Shown here one piece after another: positions 32,985 through 43,413 of a DNA stretch of 64,000 nt. This stretch comes from Lacrimispora indolis DSM 755 (GTDB taxonomy: Bacteria; Bacillota; Clostridia; Lachnospirales; Lachnospiraceae). Under the pieces are notes generated by a model. It was not told the DNA's origin and did not search any database. It saw only the letters and a program-made list of their open reading frames with translations. The DNA lies in NCBI RefSeq assembly GCF_000526995.1, contig NZ_AZUI01000001.1:4878001-4942000 (forward strand), written 5' to 3'. Both the position numbers and the translations under genes were made by a program. How positions within the stretch are numbered: the stretch's first letter is position 1; each line of letters starts with the position of its first letter.

Positions 32985-34127
32985 ATGAAAAAAATGAGAA
33001 AAGGGCTGGTATTGGCTGCATTCCTTGCTGCTGCGGTACTGGCAAATGGCTGCCAAAAGGAAAACAGTAATGAGGTACCTGCCACTCAGACAGAGTCAAC
33101 TGCGCCTGCAAAGGCAGAAACTCAGGCGGAAACAGAAAAATCCAGTGAAACAGGGGGACAGTCAGAGACCAGAGTATTTACGGATTCAGCAGGAAGAGAA
33201 GTTACACTTCCAAAGGAAATTAACAAGATTGCTCCTTCCGGGCCATTGGCACAGATTGTGCTTTATACCCTGTGCCCGGATAAGCTGTCCGGACTTGCTT
33301 CTGATTTTTCTGAGGGTGCAAAGCTGTATATTGACGAAAAATATTGGGGACTTCCTAAATTCGGCCAGTTTTATGGAAAGAATGCAAGCCTTAATATGGA
33401 GGCTCTCATTGCAGAAAGCCCGGATGTGATCATTGATATCGGAGAAGCGAAGAAAACCGTAAAAGAGGATATGGATGCCCTTCAGGAACAGCTTAACATG
33501 CCGGTCATTTTTATAGAGGCAGATTTAGATACCATGAGTGCTGCTTATGAAAAGCTTGGGGAGCTTACCGGCGAGGCTGATCAGGCAAAGAAGCTGGCGG
33601 ACTATTGTAATAATATATTGAAAAAATCTGAAACAGCCAAGGAAGAACTGGCAGAAAAAGAAAAGAAATCGGTTTATTTTGCCATTGGAGATGATGGACT
33701 TCACACCAATGCAGAGGGTTCCATTCATGCCCGGGTCATCGAACAGATCGGAGCGGAAAATGCGGCAAAAGTTGAAATGGTATCAAGCGGAGGCGGAAGT
33801 GAAGTATCCTTTGAACAGCTTCTTCTGTGGCAGCCGGATATTATCATCGCAGATTCTGAGACCTTATACCAGACAATAACAACAGATAAGGTCTGGGGAG
33901 AATTAAATGCAGTGAAAGAAGGTAAGGTTTATCAGATACCTTCTGTTCCATATAGTTTTATGAGCAGCCCGCCTTCTGTCAACCGAATGATCGGGATTAT
34001 GTGGCTGGGCAATCTTGTATATCCGGAGCAGTATAACGTTGATATAAAACAGGAAGTAAAAGATTTCTACCAGCTGTTTTATCACGTAAATCTTGATGAC
34101 ACACAGACGGAGAAAATTTTGAAATAA
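32985..34127 (+). CDS. Periplasmic-binding lipoprotein (PF01497, iron/B12/metal type)
   Basis: A 380-residue lipoprotein with signal peptide MKKMRKGLVLAAFLAAAVLA, lipobox NGC, and a Gln/Thr/Glu-rich linker. The class III binding domain opens with RVFTDSAGREVTLPKEINKIAPSGP and contains ESPDVIIDIGEAKKTV and LLLWQPDIIIADSETLY. Two lobes joined by a long helix are expected. It is the last gene of the XdhC operon and feeds the FecCD permease. The ligand is unknown: iron complex, corrinoid, molybdate or another chelate are all possible. Confidence 0.9.
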   Translation: MKKMRKGLVLAAFLAAAVLANGCQKENSNEVPATQTESTAPAKAETQAETEKSSETGGQSETRVFTDSAGREVTLPKEINKIAPSGPLAQIVLYTLCPDKLSGLASDFSEGAKLYIDEKYWGLPKFGQFYGKNASLNMEALIAESPDVIIDIGEAKKTVKEDMDALQEQLNMPVIFIEADLDTMSAAYEKLGELTGEADQAKKLADYCNNILKKSETAKEELAEKEKKSVYFAIGDDGLHTNAEGSIHARVIEQIGAENAAKVEMVSSGGGSEVSFEQLLLWQPDIIIADSETLYQTITTDKVWGELNAVKEGKVYQIPSVPYSFMSSPPSVNRMIGIMWLGNLVYPEQYNVDIKQEVKDFYQLFYHVNLDDTQTEKILK

Positions 34128-34133
34128 AAAACA

Positions 34134-34196
34134 TAACCCCCGGTTTTGGATCTGGCCTTTCTGCCAGTTTCAAGTCCGGGGGATTCCTGTTTTAAA
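34134..34196. terminator. Bidirectional terminator between the ABC operon and the hydratase
   Basis: ACCCCCGG (34136-34143) pairs with CCGGGGG (34176-34182) around an inner CTGGC/GCCAG stem; T-rich on the plus strand. Confidence 0.75.
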
Positions 34197-34198
34197 GA

Positions 34199-36511
34199 TT
34201 ATTTCTGTTGGTTTTTATTTCTATTATAGTTGATCAGACATCCGGCCTTTACGATTTCCCGTTCTTCCGGGGTCATATCGGCAATGTGCAGTTTAATCTC
34301 ATGAATCGGATTCCCGTCCCTGTTTTTTACCACATAAGCTGGAATGTGCTTCATATCTCCGTCAAGGGCGGTGCGGATTCCGGGCACATAGATGAAATCA
34401 CCTACTTCAAAATCAGGTTCCTCATCAAGAAGGAAGGGAAGCATTCCCCAGTTCATGACATTGGAACGGTATCGCTTGGTAGCATATTCTTTGGCAATAT
34501 TGGCCAGGCCGCCCAGCACTCGCTGGCAGCTGGCTGCCTGTTCCCGGGCAGAGCCGTCACCGGGCTTCACCGCATAGATCATGCTTCCGATTTCCGTTTC
34601 ACCTGCCTTCAGCTCCGGCTGGTTTAAGTAAGAGCTCAGGGCTTTCCATGCTGACTCCAGAGACTGATCGGCTTCTAATGGGGTGTTTCCTGCTTTCCTT
34701 ATTTGTTCCAGCTCATTTACCTTTTTGGAACGTTCCACGTATTCCGGATCCCGGCGGGACAAGGTAAATTCCGCAAGACCCAGAGGGTTGGAGCGGTAGG
34801 AGGAGGTTTCACCCGAAGGGATCAGCTCGTCGGTGGTAGTAACAGGATCCATGATCTTTGAACATACCCGCAAAAGGATGTTTTCTGTCAAAGCGCTCAT
34901 GGCCGGCCAGTCTTTGATATTGGGACCATAAATCAGGGAAGCCTCAGGCTGAGCCTTTCCAAAGCCCTGATATACCCGCCTGTCATAGGAAGATGAGTCA
35001 AATTCATAAGCAGGAACACGGTAATCTTCTCCATATCCTTCCGCAGAGGTCAGATAGCCGCCGTTTGCCGCCGTTGCCGCAATGGAACGGGCATCCATGA
35101 GGGCTACACAGGAAATCTGTCCGCTTCCCGGCTTGGAGCCTTCCCTGTTGGGGAAGTTTCTTGTGGTGTGGCGGATGCTTAAGGAATTGTTGGAAGGAGT
35201 ATCCCCTGCACCAAAGCACGGGCCGCAGAAGGCCGTCCGGACAGTCGCTCCGGCTGCCATAAATTCCGAGATGGCTCCCTTTTTCACCAGATCCATGTAT
35301 ACCGGCTGGGAGGAAGGATACACGGATAAATTAAAGATATCATTTCCGCAGTCTTTTCCTGACAGAATATGAGCCGCAGCCATGACGTTGGAGTAGTTGC
35401 CTCCGGCGCAGCCTGCAATCACTCCCTGCTGAACCATGAGCTTTCCATCCACGATCTTGTCGGTGAGAGAAAGGCTTGCCTTGGAACTTCCCACAATTCG
35501 CTCCGCTTCTTTTTCCACGGTCCGGAGAATGTCGCCCAGGTTTGCATTCAGCTGGTCGATCTCATACGTATTGCTTGGGTGGAAGGGCAGTGCGATCATG
35601 GGCTTAATGGTGCTTAAATCCACATAAACGACTCCGTCGTAGTAAGCCACTTCCTCAGGATTCAGCTCCTTATAAGCATCTCCCCGTCCATGAAGATCCA
35701 GATAAGCCTTTGTGTCCTCATCGGTTCTCCAGATGGATGAAAGGCAGGTGGTTTCCGTTGTCATGACATCCACGCCGTTCCTGTAGTCCGTATCCATGGA
35801 AGAAACTCCGGGCCCTACAAATTCCATGATCCTGTTCTTTACATAGCCGCTTTGGAAGACCGCTCCGATAATGGCCAGGGCCACATCATGAGGACCGACA
35901 GAAGGGGCGGGGCTTCCTGTAAGATAAATAGCCACAACGCCGGGATATGTCACGTCATAAGTATCCCGCAGAAGCTGCTTTACCAGTTCCCCGCCGCCTT
36001 CGCCGATAGCCATGGTTCCCAGGGCGCCGTAACGGGTATGGCTGTCAGAGCCGAGGATCATCCGTCCGCATCCGGCCATCATTTCCCTCATATACTGATG
36101 GATGACCGCAATATGAGGCGGAACAAAGATCCCGCCGTATTTTTTTGCGGCGGAAAGCCCGAAAACATGGTCATCCTCGTTAATGGTGCCACCAACTGCG
36201 CATAAGGAGTTGTGACAGTTGGTCATAACGTATGGAATGGGAAATTCCTTAAGCCCTGATGCCCGGGCAGTCTGGATGATCCCTACAAATGTAATGTCAT
36301 GGGAGGCCATGGAGTCAAAACGGAGCTTCAAATGATCCATGTCATCGGAGGTATTGTGTTCCTTTAAAATGGAATAGGCGATGGTGCCCTTTTTGGCTTC
36401 AGCCTTATCTGCAGTTTTTCCTGTAAGGGCAGCCACTTTTAAAGCTTCCTGTTCCGGAACCAGTTCCCTTCCATGAACAAGATAAGCCCCGCCGTCATAC
36501 AATTTCACCAT
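34199..36511 (-). CDS. Aconitase-family hydratase
   Basis: A 770-residue aconitase-type enzyme. Fe-S ligand cysteines are likely the one in [12 protein letters not shown] and the pair in [28 protein letters not shown] matches the conserved substrate-binding NRNFxGR region, and the small C-terminal swivel domain is present. It differs clearly from AcnA/AcnB and is usually annotated just as hydratase in clostridia. It lies 3 bp after the citrate synthase gene, which supports citrate-to-isocitrate isomerisation for glutamate synthesis. No isocitrate dehydrogenase gene is in the window. Confidence 0.85.
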   Translation of the reverse strand: MVKLYDGGAYLVHGRELVPEQEALKVAALTGKTADKAEAKKGTIAYSILKEHNTSDDMDHLKLRFDSMASHDITFVGIIQTARASGLKEFPIPYVMTNCHNSLCAVGGTINEDDHVFGLSAAKKYGGIFVPPHIAVIHQYMREMMAGCGRMILGSDSHTRYGALGTMAIGEGGGELVKQLLRDTYDVTYPGVVAIYLTGSPAPSVGPHDVALAIIGAVFQSGYVKNRIMEFVGPGVSSMDTDYRNGVDVMTTETTCLSSIWRTDEDTKAYLDLHGRGDAYKELNPEEVAYYDGVVYVDLSTIKPMIALPFHPSNTYEIDQLNANLGDILRTVEKEAERIVGSSKASLSLTDKIVDGKLMVQQGVIAGCAGGNYSNVMAAAHILSGKDCGNDIFNLSVYPSSQPVYMDLVKKGAISEFMAAGATVRTAFCGPCFGAGDTPSNNSLSIRHTTRNFPNREGSKPGSGQISCVALMDARSIAATAANGGYLTSAEGYGEDYRVPAYEFDSSSYDRRVYQGFGKAQPEASLIYGPNIKDWPAMSALTENILLRVCSKIMDPVTTTDELIPSGETSSYRSNPLGLAEFTLSRRDPEYVERSKKVNELEQIRKAGNTPLEADQSLESAWKALSSYLNQPELKAGETEIGSMIYAVKPGDGSAREQAASCQRVLGGLANIAKEYATKRYRSNVMNWGMLPFLLDEEPDFEVGDFIYVPGIRTALDGDMKHIPAYVVKNRDGNPIHEIKLHIADMTPEEREIVKAGCLINYNRNKNQQK

Positions 36512-36514
36512 ATG

Positions 36515-37846
36515 CTATCTTTCCTCTCTTTTTTTGTAGGAAATGGTTTCTCCTACGTATTTTGTTGCCGGACGCATGATTCTTCCGTCATACAGCTTGT
36601 TTTCGATATTGTGCGCCAGCCAGCCTGCCATACGAGAGCAGACGAACAGAGGCGTATACATATCTTCCGGTATCTGTAACATATTATAAGCGAAACCGCT
36701 GTAGAAGTCCACATTGTTTGACAGGGTTTTTCCGTTTCCCGCCAGGCATGCTTTGGCAACTTTCTCAAATTTTGTCAGAAATTCATATTCATCTTCCCTG
36801 TTTTTCTGTTTGGCAAGCTTTTCACAGCAGACTTTTAATAAATCCGCCCTGGGGTCGGAGACCGTATAAACTGCGTGGCCAAGTCCGTATACAAGGCCGG
36901 AGTTATCATAAAAATCCTTTGCAAGGATCTTCTGGATTATTCCTTTCATCTGGTTTTCCGTTGCCTTAAACCCGATTTCTTTTTCAATCGCCTTGATCAT
37001 TTCGCTGCAGCATATGTTGGCACCGCCATGCTTTGGCCCTTTTAAGGAGCCTATGGAAGCGGAAATGGCTGAATAAATATCGGTGCCGGTGGAAGATATG
37101 ACTACATTGGTAAAGGTGGAGTTGTTTCCGCCGCCATGGTCTGCATGGATCATGAGCATTACATCCAGCAGATTTGCTTCCTGTTCAGTAAAGGCCCCAT
37201 CCCGGCGCAGCATGTAGAGGATGTTTTCTGCTATGGAATATTCCTGTTTTGGATAATGTATGATCAGACTGTCTCTGTCATAATGATGAACCTTGCTCTG
37301 GTATGCGTAGACGGAAAGAGAAGGAAGCTTTGCAAGGATGTTGATTCCTTTTAACATGGTCCGATAAGGATCCACATTATCCGGCTCCTCGTCATAATCG
37401 TAAAGGGACAGGATGTTCCGCTGAAGGCTGTTCATTAAATTGCGGGAAGGAGAACGGAGCATGTTCTTTTCCAGAAACTCATCCGGAAGAAGATAGTTAT
37501 GGCTTAAGGTGGCCGTGAACTCCCTTAATTCCTTTTTAGATGGAAGATAACCAAAAAGGAGCAAAAACGAAGTTTCTTCAAAGCCGTAGCGCTCGCTGTT
37601 TTTTCCGCTTACCAGGTCGCCGATCTCGATTCCCCGGTAATAGAGCTTGCCGGGAACGTTCACCTTTTTTCCGTCTTGGATTTCATAGCCAACTACATCA
37701 GATACGCGGGTTAAGCCCACCCGGACTCCGGTACCGTCTTCGTTGCGCAGGCCTTTTTTTACATTGTGTTCCTTAAATAAATGGTTTGGAATATCCGTGA
37801 AATTTGAGGATTTACCAAAAGTTTGAGCAATAAAAAAGTTGTTCAT
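36515..37846 (-). CDS. Citrate synthase (citrate/2-methylcitrate synthase family)
   Basis: A 443-residue citrate synthase. Typical motifs are KVNVPGKLYYRGIEIGDLV, the catalytic region MLMIHADHGGGNNSTFTNVVISSTGTDIYSAISASIGSLKGPKHGGAN, and GLGHAVYTVSDPRADLL with the His and Asp of the active site. It condenses oxaloacetate with acetyl-CoA, though a 2-methylcitrate activity cannot be excluded. It is the first gene of a two-gene minus-strand operon with the aconitase-like hydratase, with a roughly 125-base leader containing a hairpin. Confidence 0.92.
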   Translation of the reverse strand: MNNFFIAQTFGKSSNFTDIPNHLFKEHNVKKGLRNEDGTGVRVGLTRVSDVVGYEIQDGKKVNVPGKLYYRGIEIGDLVSGKNSERYGFEETSFLLLFGYLPSKKELREFTATLSHNYLLPDEFLEKNMLRSPSRNLMNSLQRNILSLYDYDEEPDNVDPYRTMLKGINILAKLPSLSVYAYQSKVHHYDRDSLIIHYPKQEYSIAENILYMLRRDGAFTEQEANLLDVMLMIHADHGGGNNSTFTNVVISSTGTDIYSAISASIGSLKGPKHGGANICCSEMIKAIEKEIGFKATENQMKGIIQKILAKDFYDNSGLVYGLGHAVYTVSDPRADLLKVCCEKLAKQKNREDEYEFLTKFEKVAKACLAGNGKTLSNNVDFYSGFAYNMLQIPEDMYTPLFVCSRMAGWLAHNIENKLYDGRIMRPATKYVGETISYKKREER

Positions 37847-37910
37847 GAACGATCTCTCCTTTTTTTTAGTTAAGCCACAGCCTGAAGAATATGTATCCGT
37901 TTATAGAAAA

Positions 37911-37939
37911 GCAGCGCAAAAGGATATCCCCGGCGCTGC
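37911..37939 (-). promoter_or_regulatory. Hairpin in the citrate synthase leader
   Basis: GCAGCGC (37911-37917) and GCGCTGC (37933-37939) form a 7-bp stem in the transcribed leader. It has a GGATATCC palindrome in the loop. No T-tract follows directly on the minus strand. Confidence 0.4.
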
Positions 37940-37977
37940 CTCCATTGGCAAGAATGTGACTTTTTTTATTGTTTGGT

Positions 37978-38006
37978 AGTTTAACATGGAAAAGTATCAA
38001 AGTCAA
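37978..38006 (-). promoter_or_regulatory. Sigma-A promoter for the citrate synthase-hydratase operon
   Basis: On the minus strand: TTGACT (38001-38006), a 17-bp spacer and TAAACT (37978-37983). The rest of the 326-bp gap to the TepA gene shows no gene; I found no clear promoter for TepA in it. Confidence 0.6.
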
Positions 38007-38172
38007 TAACTTGTTATAATCACAACTAAAATATTGTTATTCCGGCAGTTTTATGACTGGCCTTTTGTATGGAAACGTAAAATCCGGTTTTAAGATTTTC
38101 AAGCATATTTTTATGGTTTTCTCCACATCATAAGATATTACCAAATTCAGAGCAAAACAGGAGGTTTTTAAG

Positions 38173-38955
38173 GTGAGAGAACATCAGAATAATGATAATC
38201 AAAAGAATGAAGATATGGACGAAAGGCAGAATAAGCCCTCCGACAATACACGCAAGGAAAACCTGGACGAAAAAAAGACGGAAAAGGATATTGAGCAGAA
38301 AGAGGATGAAAAGCTGGAAGAATATGGTCAGGCCACTTTGGATGACAATGCAAACAAGCGAAAAATCCATCTGATTACCATTATAGGAGAGGTGGAGGGC
38401 CATGAGAATTTATCCGGAAACAGCAAGGCTACAAAATATGATCACATCCTCCCGAAACTGGCTGAGATTGAAGACGACGATTCAGTGGAAGGGCTTTTGG
38501 TTCTCTTAAATACTTCCGGCGGTGACGTGGACGCAGGCCTGGCTATTGCTGAGATGATCGCTTCTTTGAGCGTCCCAACTGTATCCCTGGTTCTTGGAGG
38601 AAGTCATTCCATTGGAGTTCCACTGGCAGTCTGCACGGATTATTCTTTCATCGTGCCCACCGGAACCATGATGATACACCCGGTAAGAATGACGGGAATG
38701 GTAATCGGCGCTTCCCAGACTTATGAATATTTTGAAATGATACAGGACCGGATTTTAAGCTTTGTTTCCAATCACGCAGAGATTGCCTACGATCAGTTGA
38801 AGCGCCTTATGCTGAATACGGAAATGCTCACCAGAGACTTAGGCACCGTTCTCGTGGGCGAGGAAACCGTAAAAGAAGGCCTGATCAACGAGGTAGGCGG
38901 AATAAAGGATGCTTTGAAAAAATTATATGAACTGATGGAAACTGCTTCCCGTTAA
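38173..38955 (+). CDS. ClpP-class serine protease, TepA/YmfB-like
   Basis: GTG start behind CAGGAGG. The 260-residue protein has a highly charged N-terminal 55 residues, then a ClpP/crotonase fold. LLVLLNTSGGDVDAGLAIAEMIA is the first strand-helix, LGGSHSIGVPLAVCTDY carries the likely nucleophile Ser, and MMIHPVRMTG the catalytic His. TepA (translocation-enhancing protein) in Bacillus is thought to degrade signal peptides or help secretion and sporulation. It is located just before ftsK/spoIIIE, as in many Firmicutes (ymfB-spoIIIE region). Confidence 0.87.
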   Translation: MREHQNNDNQKNEDMDERQNKPSDNTRKENLDEKKTEKDIEQKEDEKLEEYGQATLDDNANKRKIHLITIIGEVEGHENLSGNSKATKYDHILPKLAEIEDDDSVEGLLVLLNTSGGDVDAGLAIAEMIASLSVPTVSLVLGGSHSIGVPLAVCTDYSFIVPTGTMMIHPVRMTGMVIGASQTYEYFEMIQDRILSFVSNHAEIAYDQLKRLMLNTEMLTRDLGTVLVGEETVKEGLINEVGGIKDALKKLYELMETASR

Positions 38956-38958
38956 TCG

Positions 38959-38987
38959 TTGCAATTCTCCCGATTTTTTTGTATACT
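38959..38987 (+). promoter_or_regulatory. Sigma-A promoter for ftsK/spoIIIE
   Basis: TTGCAA (38959-38964), a 17-bp spacer and TATACT (38982-38987), 30 bases before the GTG start. Confidence 0.65.
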
Positions 38988-39016
38988 GTTACCAACGGAT
39001 AGAAGGGGGAAGTATT

Positions 39017-41692
39017 GTGCCTGAGACAACGAAGAAACGTACAACAGCAAAAAAAGGAAAAAACGGGAGAACAAGAAACTCCGGCGCCAAAAAAAATGTG
39101 ATTTTGCCGGAACCGGAATTTATCCATTCAGAAGTAGTGATCATTATGTCATTTTTGGCTGCGTCCATTCTGTTTTTAAGTAACTTTCACTTGTGCGGCG
39201 TGGTAGGGGATTTTCTGCGGAGCATACAGCTTGGCATATTCGGAAGTGTGGGATATATAGCGCCTGTGCTGCTGTTTGCAGGAACGGCGTTTTACATTTC
39301 CAATCAGGGAAATCCCAGGGCAGCTTTTAAACTGGCGTCTTTTATTCTGGCGCTGGTTTCTTTGTGTGGATTTTTACAGCTCCTTTTTGGCGGAAAAGCC
39401 GGTGAGGGAGCTGGACTTGCCGACATTTATTTTGAAGCCTCTGTCAGCGGAAGGGGGGGCGGTATTATAGGCGGTCTCCTGGCCGGAGGTCTCACCTCCA
39501 TTATCGGCGTTGTAGGAGCCTATCTGGTAATAGGGGTCCTTCTTGTCATATCTGCAGTATGCATTACGGAAAAGTCTTTTGTAGATATTGTGAAAAAGGG
39601 AAGCGGAAAGGCGTACCGTCATGCCAAGGAAAATGTGGATATGCATATGGAGCTCCATGCAAAGCGCCAGGAAGCCCGCAGGCAGCTTTGGGAAGAGCAA
39701 AAGCTTCGTGGAGTCAATTTAGACGCCACAAAGCTGGAGGCGGCCCAGGAAGAAAATTATCCGGAACCGGCTGAGGAAATTTCCAATGATCTTGGGGAGG
39801 ATATTATGGCCCAGGCAGACCGGCTGTCTGCCCTTACCGCTGTAGAAACCGCCGAACCTAATCCGGCGGATATTTTCCGGGGCAGTATTTCGCCGGTCGT
39901 GGAGAATGAAGAGGATATCGTTCCCTTTGATCCTGACGGAGGGACTGGGGCTTTTGGAGAGGCTCTGGAAGAATCTTCCATATATATGAAGAAAGAGATG
40001 AGAACCTTAAAGGAAATGGAGGTTGTGGAAGAGGATGTCTATCCTGTTGAGGAAAATGACACCTTTTCCATTCCCCAGGAACCAAAGCAGGTGGTCACTG
40101 CTTCCGGAAAGATCATAGAGACAGATACGGAAGCCCTTCAGAAAAAACTGGAAAAGAAACGGGAAGGGGCATCAAAGGAAGACGGTTTAAGCGTCAGCCA
40201 GGAAATCAGGCAAAAGCAGGAGACCGTAAAGGTGGAATATAAATTTCCGCCCCTCTCCCTCCTTAAAAAAGGGAAAACGTCGGTTTTTTCCGACAGAGAA
40301 TACAAGGATACCGCTATCAAGCTTCAAAGGACCCTTCAGAATTTCGGTGTAGGGGTTACGGTAACCAATATAAGCTGCGGACCTTCTGTAACCAGGTATG
40401 AGTTGCATCCGGAGCAGGGAGTAAAGGTCAGCAAGATCGTAAGTCTGGCAGATGATATTAAATTGAGCTTAGCGGCTGCGGATATCCGTATTGAAGCCCC
40501 CATACCCGGAAAATCGGCGGTGGGAATCGAGGTTCCCAATAAAGAAAACCAAATGGTATACTTACGGGATATTCTGGAGGCAGACGGTTTTCAGAAACAT
40601 TCCTCTAAAATTGCCTTTGCGGTGGGCAAGGACATCGGCGGGCAGGTGGTTGTCACGGACATTGCAAAGATGCCCCACCTTCTGATCGCCGGGGCTACTG
40701 GTTCCGGTAAATCCGTGTGCATCAACACCCTGATCATGAGCATCATCTTTAAGGCTGACCCTGAGGATGTGAAGCTGATCATGGTGGATCCCAAGGTTGT
40801 GGAGCTGAGCGTTTATAATGGTATTCCTCATTTGCTCCTCCCAGTGGTCACTGACCCGAAAAAGGCTTCCGGTGCCCTTAACTGGGCGGTGGCGGAGATG
40901 ACGGACCGCTATAATAAGTTTGCCCAGTACAATGTCAGGGAAATCAAAGGATATAACGAAAAGGTGGAAAGCATAAAGGACATTGAGGATGAGGATAAGC
41001 CGAAGAAAATGCCACAGATCGTCATCATCATTGACGAGCTTGCGGATTTGATGATGGTTGCCCCTGGAGAGGTGGAGGATTCCATCTGCCGCCTGGCCCA
41101 GCTTGCCAGAGCGGCTGGCATTCACTTAGTTATTGCCACCCAGCGTCCTTCGGTCAATGTCATCACAGGACTGATCAAGGCCAATGTTCCATCCAGGGTG
41201 GCCTTTGCGGTTTCTTCCGGCGTGGATTCCAGGACCATCATTGATATGAACGGTGCGGAAAAGCTTCTTGGTAAAGGTGATATGCTGTTTTATCCGGCAG
41301 GCTATCCAAAGCCAATGCGGGTTCAGGGCGCTTTTGTATCAGATTCCGAAGTCTCAAAGGTGGTGGATTTCTTAACAGAGCAGGGAATGACCCCTGATTA
41401 TAATCCGGAAGTGGAAAGCATGATCACTTCAGCACCTGTAGGCGGAGAGACCAAAGGCGGCGGAAATGACCGGGATGAATATTTTGTCCAGGCCGGGAAA
41501 TTTATCATTGAAAAGGACAAAGCATCCATTGGTATGCTCCAGAGAATGTTTAAAATAGGCTTTAACCGGGCGGCCCGTATCATGGACCAGCTGGCAGAAG
41601 CCGGTGTAGTGGGGGAAGAGGAAGGTACCAAGCCCCGTAAGGTATTGATGAGCCTGGAGGAATTTGATGAAATGCTTTCCCAGGGTTATTAA
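39017..41692 (+). CDS. ftsK: DNA translocase FtsK/SpoIIIE
   Basis: An 891-residue protein with GTG start and AGAAGGGGGAAG site. The basic N-terminus leads into four membrane helices in the first 180 residues, then an acidic linker, then the motor: alpha/beta domains with Walker A GATGSGKSVC and Walker B VIIIDELADLMM, IATQRPSVNVITGLIKANVPSRVAF, and a C-terminal winged-helix gamma domain (GKFIIEKDKASIGMLQRMFKIGFNRAARIMDQL) that reads KOPS/SRS sequences. It pumps DNA at the septum during division and sporulation. FtsK and SpoIIIE cannot be told apart by sequence alone. Confidence 0.95.
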   Translation: MPETTKKRTTAKKGKNGRTRNSGAKKNVILPEPEFIHSEVVIIMSFLAASILFLSNFHLCGVVGDFLRSIQLGIFGSVGYIAPVLLFAGTAFYISNQGNPRAAFKLASFILALVSLCGFLQLLFGGKAGEGAGLADIYFEASVSGRGGGIIGGLLAGGLTSIIGVVGAYLVIGVLLVISAVCITEKSFVDIVKKGSGKAYRHAKENVDMHMELHAKRQEARRQLWEEQKLRGVNLDATKLEAAQEENYPEPAEEISNDLGEDIMAQADRLSALTAVETAEPNPADIFRGSISPVVENEEDIVPFDPDGGTGAFGEALEESSIYMKKEMRTLKEMEVVEEDVYPVEENDTFSIPQEPKQVVTASGKIIETDTEALQKKLEKKREGASKEDGLSVSQEIRQKQETVKVEYKFPPLSLLKKGKTSVFSDREYKDTAIKLQRTLQNFGVGVTVTNISCGPSVTRYELHPEQGVKVSKIVSLADDIKLSLAAADIRIEAPIPGKSAVGIEVPNKENQMVYLRDILEADGFQKHSSKIAFAVGKDIGGQVVVTDIAKMPHLLIAGATGSGKSVCINTLIMSIIFKADPEDVKLIMVDPKVVELSVYNGIPHLLLPVVTDPKKASGALNWAVAEMTDRYNKFAQYNVREIKGYNEKVESIKDIEDEDKPKKMPQIVIIIDELADLMMVAPGEVEDSICRLAQLARAAGIHLVIATQRPSVNVITGLIKANVPSRVAFAVSSGVDSRTIIDMNGAEKLLGKGDMLFYPAGYPKPMRVQGAFVSDSEVSKVVDFLTEQGMTPDYNPEVESMITSAPVGGETKGGGNDRDEYFVQAGKFIIEKDKASIGMLQRMFKIGFNRAARIMDQLAEAGVVGEEEGTKPRKVLMSLEEFDEMLSQGY

Positions 41693-41730
41693 ATAAAGCT
41701 GTATCATTTACATAGAAGGAGGACTGGGAA

Positions 41731-43401
41731 ATGAGAACAGATATTGAAATCGCGCAGGAGGCAGCAATGCTGCCTATTAAGGATGTGGCTGCTTCCTATG
41801 GGATCAGTGAAGATGAACTGGAGCTTTACGGGAAATATAAGGCAAAGCTGACTGACGAGCTATGGGACCGGATAAAGGACCGTACTGACGGCAAGCTGGT
41901 TCTGGTGACCGCCATCAACCCCACTCCGGCAGGAGAAGGGAAAACTACAACTACCGTTGGTCTTGGACAGGCATTAGGGAAAATGGGAAAGAATGCCATG
42001 ATCGCTCTCAGGGAACCTTCCCTCGGACCATGCTTTGGTATCAAGGGCGGAGCGGCAGGGGGCGGCTATGCCCAGGTTGTGCCGATGGAAGACTTAAATC
42101 TTCATTTTACCGGTGATTTTCATGCCATAACTTCGGCAAACAACCTACTTGCAGCCCTGTTAGACAATCATATCCACCAGGGTAACACTCTTGGAATCGA
42201 CACCCGCCAGATTCTCTGGAAGCGTTGCCTTGACATGAATGACCGCGCCCTTAGAAATATTGTGGTCGGCCTTGGTTCCAAGGCGGAAGGTTTTGTGAGG
42301 GAAGATCATTTCGTGATCACGGTGGCATCGGAGATCATGGCGATCCTTTGTCTTGCAAATGACATGGAAGATTTAAAAGAACGGCTGGGAAGAATTATTG
42401 TAGCATATAATTATGCTGGGGAGCCTGTGACTGCCTCCCAGTTAAATGCAGTAGGAGCTATGGCTGCTTTATTAAAGGATGCCTTAAAGCCAAATCTGAT
42501 ACAGACTCTGGAACATACCGGCGCAATCGTTCACGGCGGCCCCTTTGCAAACATTGCCCACGGCTGCAACAGCGTACGTGCCACAAAGACGGCCTTAAAG
42601 CTGGCCGATATCGTTGTGACGGAGGCAGGGTTTGGCGCTGACTTAGGCGCAGAAAAATTCCTGGATATCAAATGCAGGAAGGCAGGATTAAAGCCGGATG
42701 CCATTGTGCTGGTTGCAACGGTGAGGGCTCTTAAATACAACGGCGGAGTGCCAAAGGACCAGTTAAAGGAAGAGAACTTAGATGCCCTTGAAAAAGGTAT
42801 TGTCAATCTGGAAAAGCACATTGAAAATATGACGAAATACGGAGTTCCGGTCATCGTTACCCTGAATTCCTTTATCACCGACACAGAGGCAGAATACCGG
42901 TTTGTAAAGAAGTTCTGCGAAGAGAGAGGCTGTGAATTCGCCTTATCCCAGGTGTGGGAAAAAGGCGGAGAGGGCGGTACAGAGCTGGCGGAGAAAGTTC
43001 TTTATACCCTGGAAAATAAGGAAAGCAGCTTTGCTCCCCTTTATCCTGATGAAATGGGACTGGAAGATAAGGTGGCCGCAGTTGCAAGGGAAATCTACGG
43101 TGCAAATGGGGTGTCCTATGCTCCGGCGGCTTTAAAAGCCATCAGAAAATTTGAAGAAATGGGCTTTGGCAGCCTTCCTGTCTGCATGGCAAAGACCCAG
43201 TATTCCTTATCCGATGACCAGACAAAGCTTGGACGGCCGGAAGGCTTTGACATTACCGTGCGGGATGCTTACGTATCCGCAGGAGCCGGCTTTGTGGTCA
43301 TTTTAACCGGAGCCATCATGACCATGCCAGGCCTTCCAAAGAAGCCGGCCGCAGATAATATTGACGTAAATGAAGATGGAGTAATCACCGGATTATTCTG
43401 A
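41731..43401 (+). CDS. fhs: Formate--tetrahydrofolate ligase
   Basis: A 556-residue enzyme with the P-loop [19 protein letters not shown], followed by [40 protein letters not shown] folate/formyl-phosphate segments (positions about 85-130), and the C-terminal [22 protein letters not shown]. It activates formate to 10-formyl-THF with ATP, feeding purine synthesis, fMet-tRNA and the methyl branch of the acetyl-CoA pathway in acetogens. An AGAAGGAGG site precedes the ATG. It sits 12 bp before murE and its product supplies the formyl donor for Fmt encoded downstream. Confidence 0.96.
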   Translation: MRTDIEIAQEAAMLPIKDVAASYGISEDELELYGKYKAKLTDELWDRIKDRTDGKLVLVTAINPTPAGEGKTTTTVGLGQALGKMGKNAMIALREPSLGPCFGIKGGAAGGGYAQVVPMEDLNLHFTGDFHAITSANNLLAALLDNHIHQGNTLGIDTRQILWKRCLDMNDRALRNIVVGLGSKAEGFVREDHFVITVASEIMAILCLANDMEDLKERLGRIIVAYNYAGEPVTASQLNAVGAMAALLKDALKPNLIQTLEHTGAIVHGGPFANIAHGCNSVRATKTALKLADIVVTEAGFGADLGAEKFLDIKCRKAGLKPDAIVLVATVRALKYNGGVPKDQLKEENLDALEKGIVNLEKHIENMTKYGVPVIVTLNSFITDTEAEYRFVKKFCEERGCEFALSQVWEKGGEGGTELAEKVLYTLENKESSFAPLYPDEMGLEDKVAAVAREIYGANGVSYAPAALKAIRKFEEMGFGSLPVCMAKTQYSLSDDQTKLGRPEGFDITVRDAYVSAGAGFVVILTGAIMTMPGLPKKPAADNIDVNEDGVITGLF

Positions 43402-43413
43402 TTGGGAGGTTTT

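Noticed and set aside
40562..41125. 187-residue minus-strand reading frame opposite ftsK
   Set aside because: Antisense shadow of the conserved motor domain; no recognisable protein motif.
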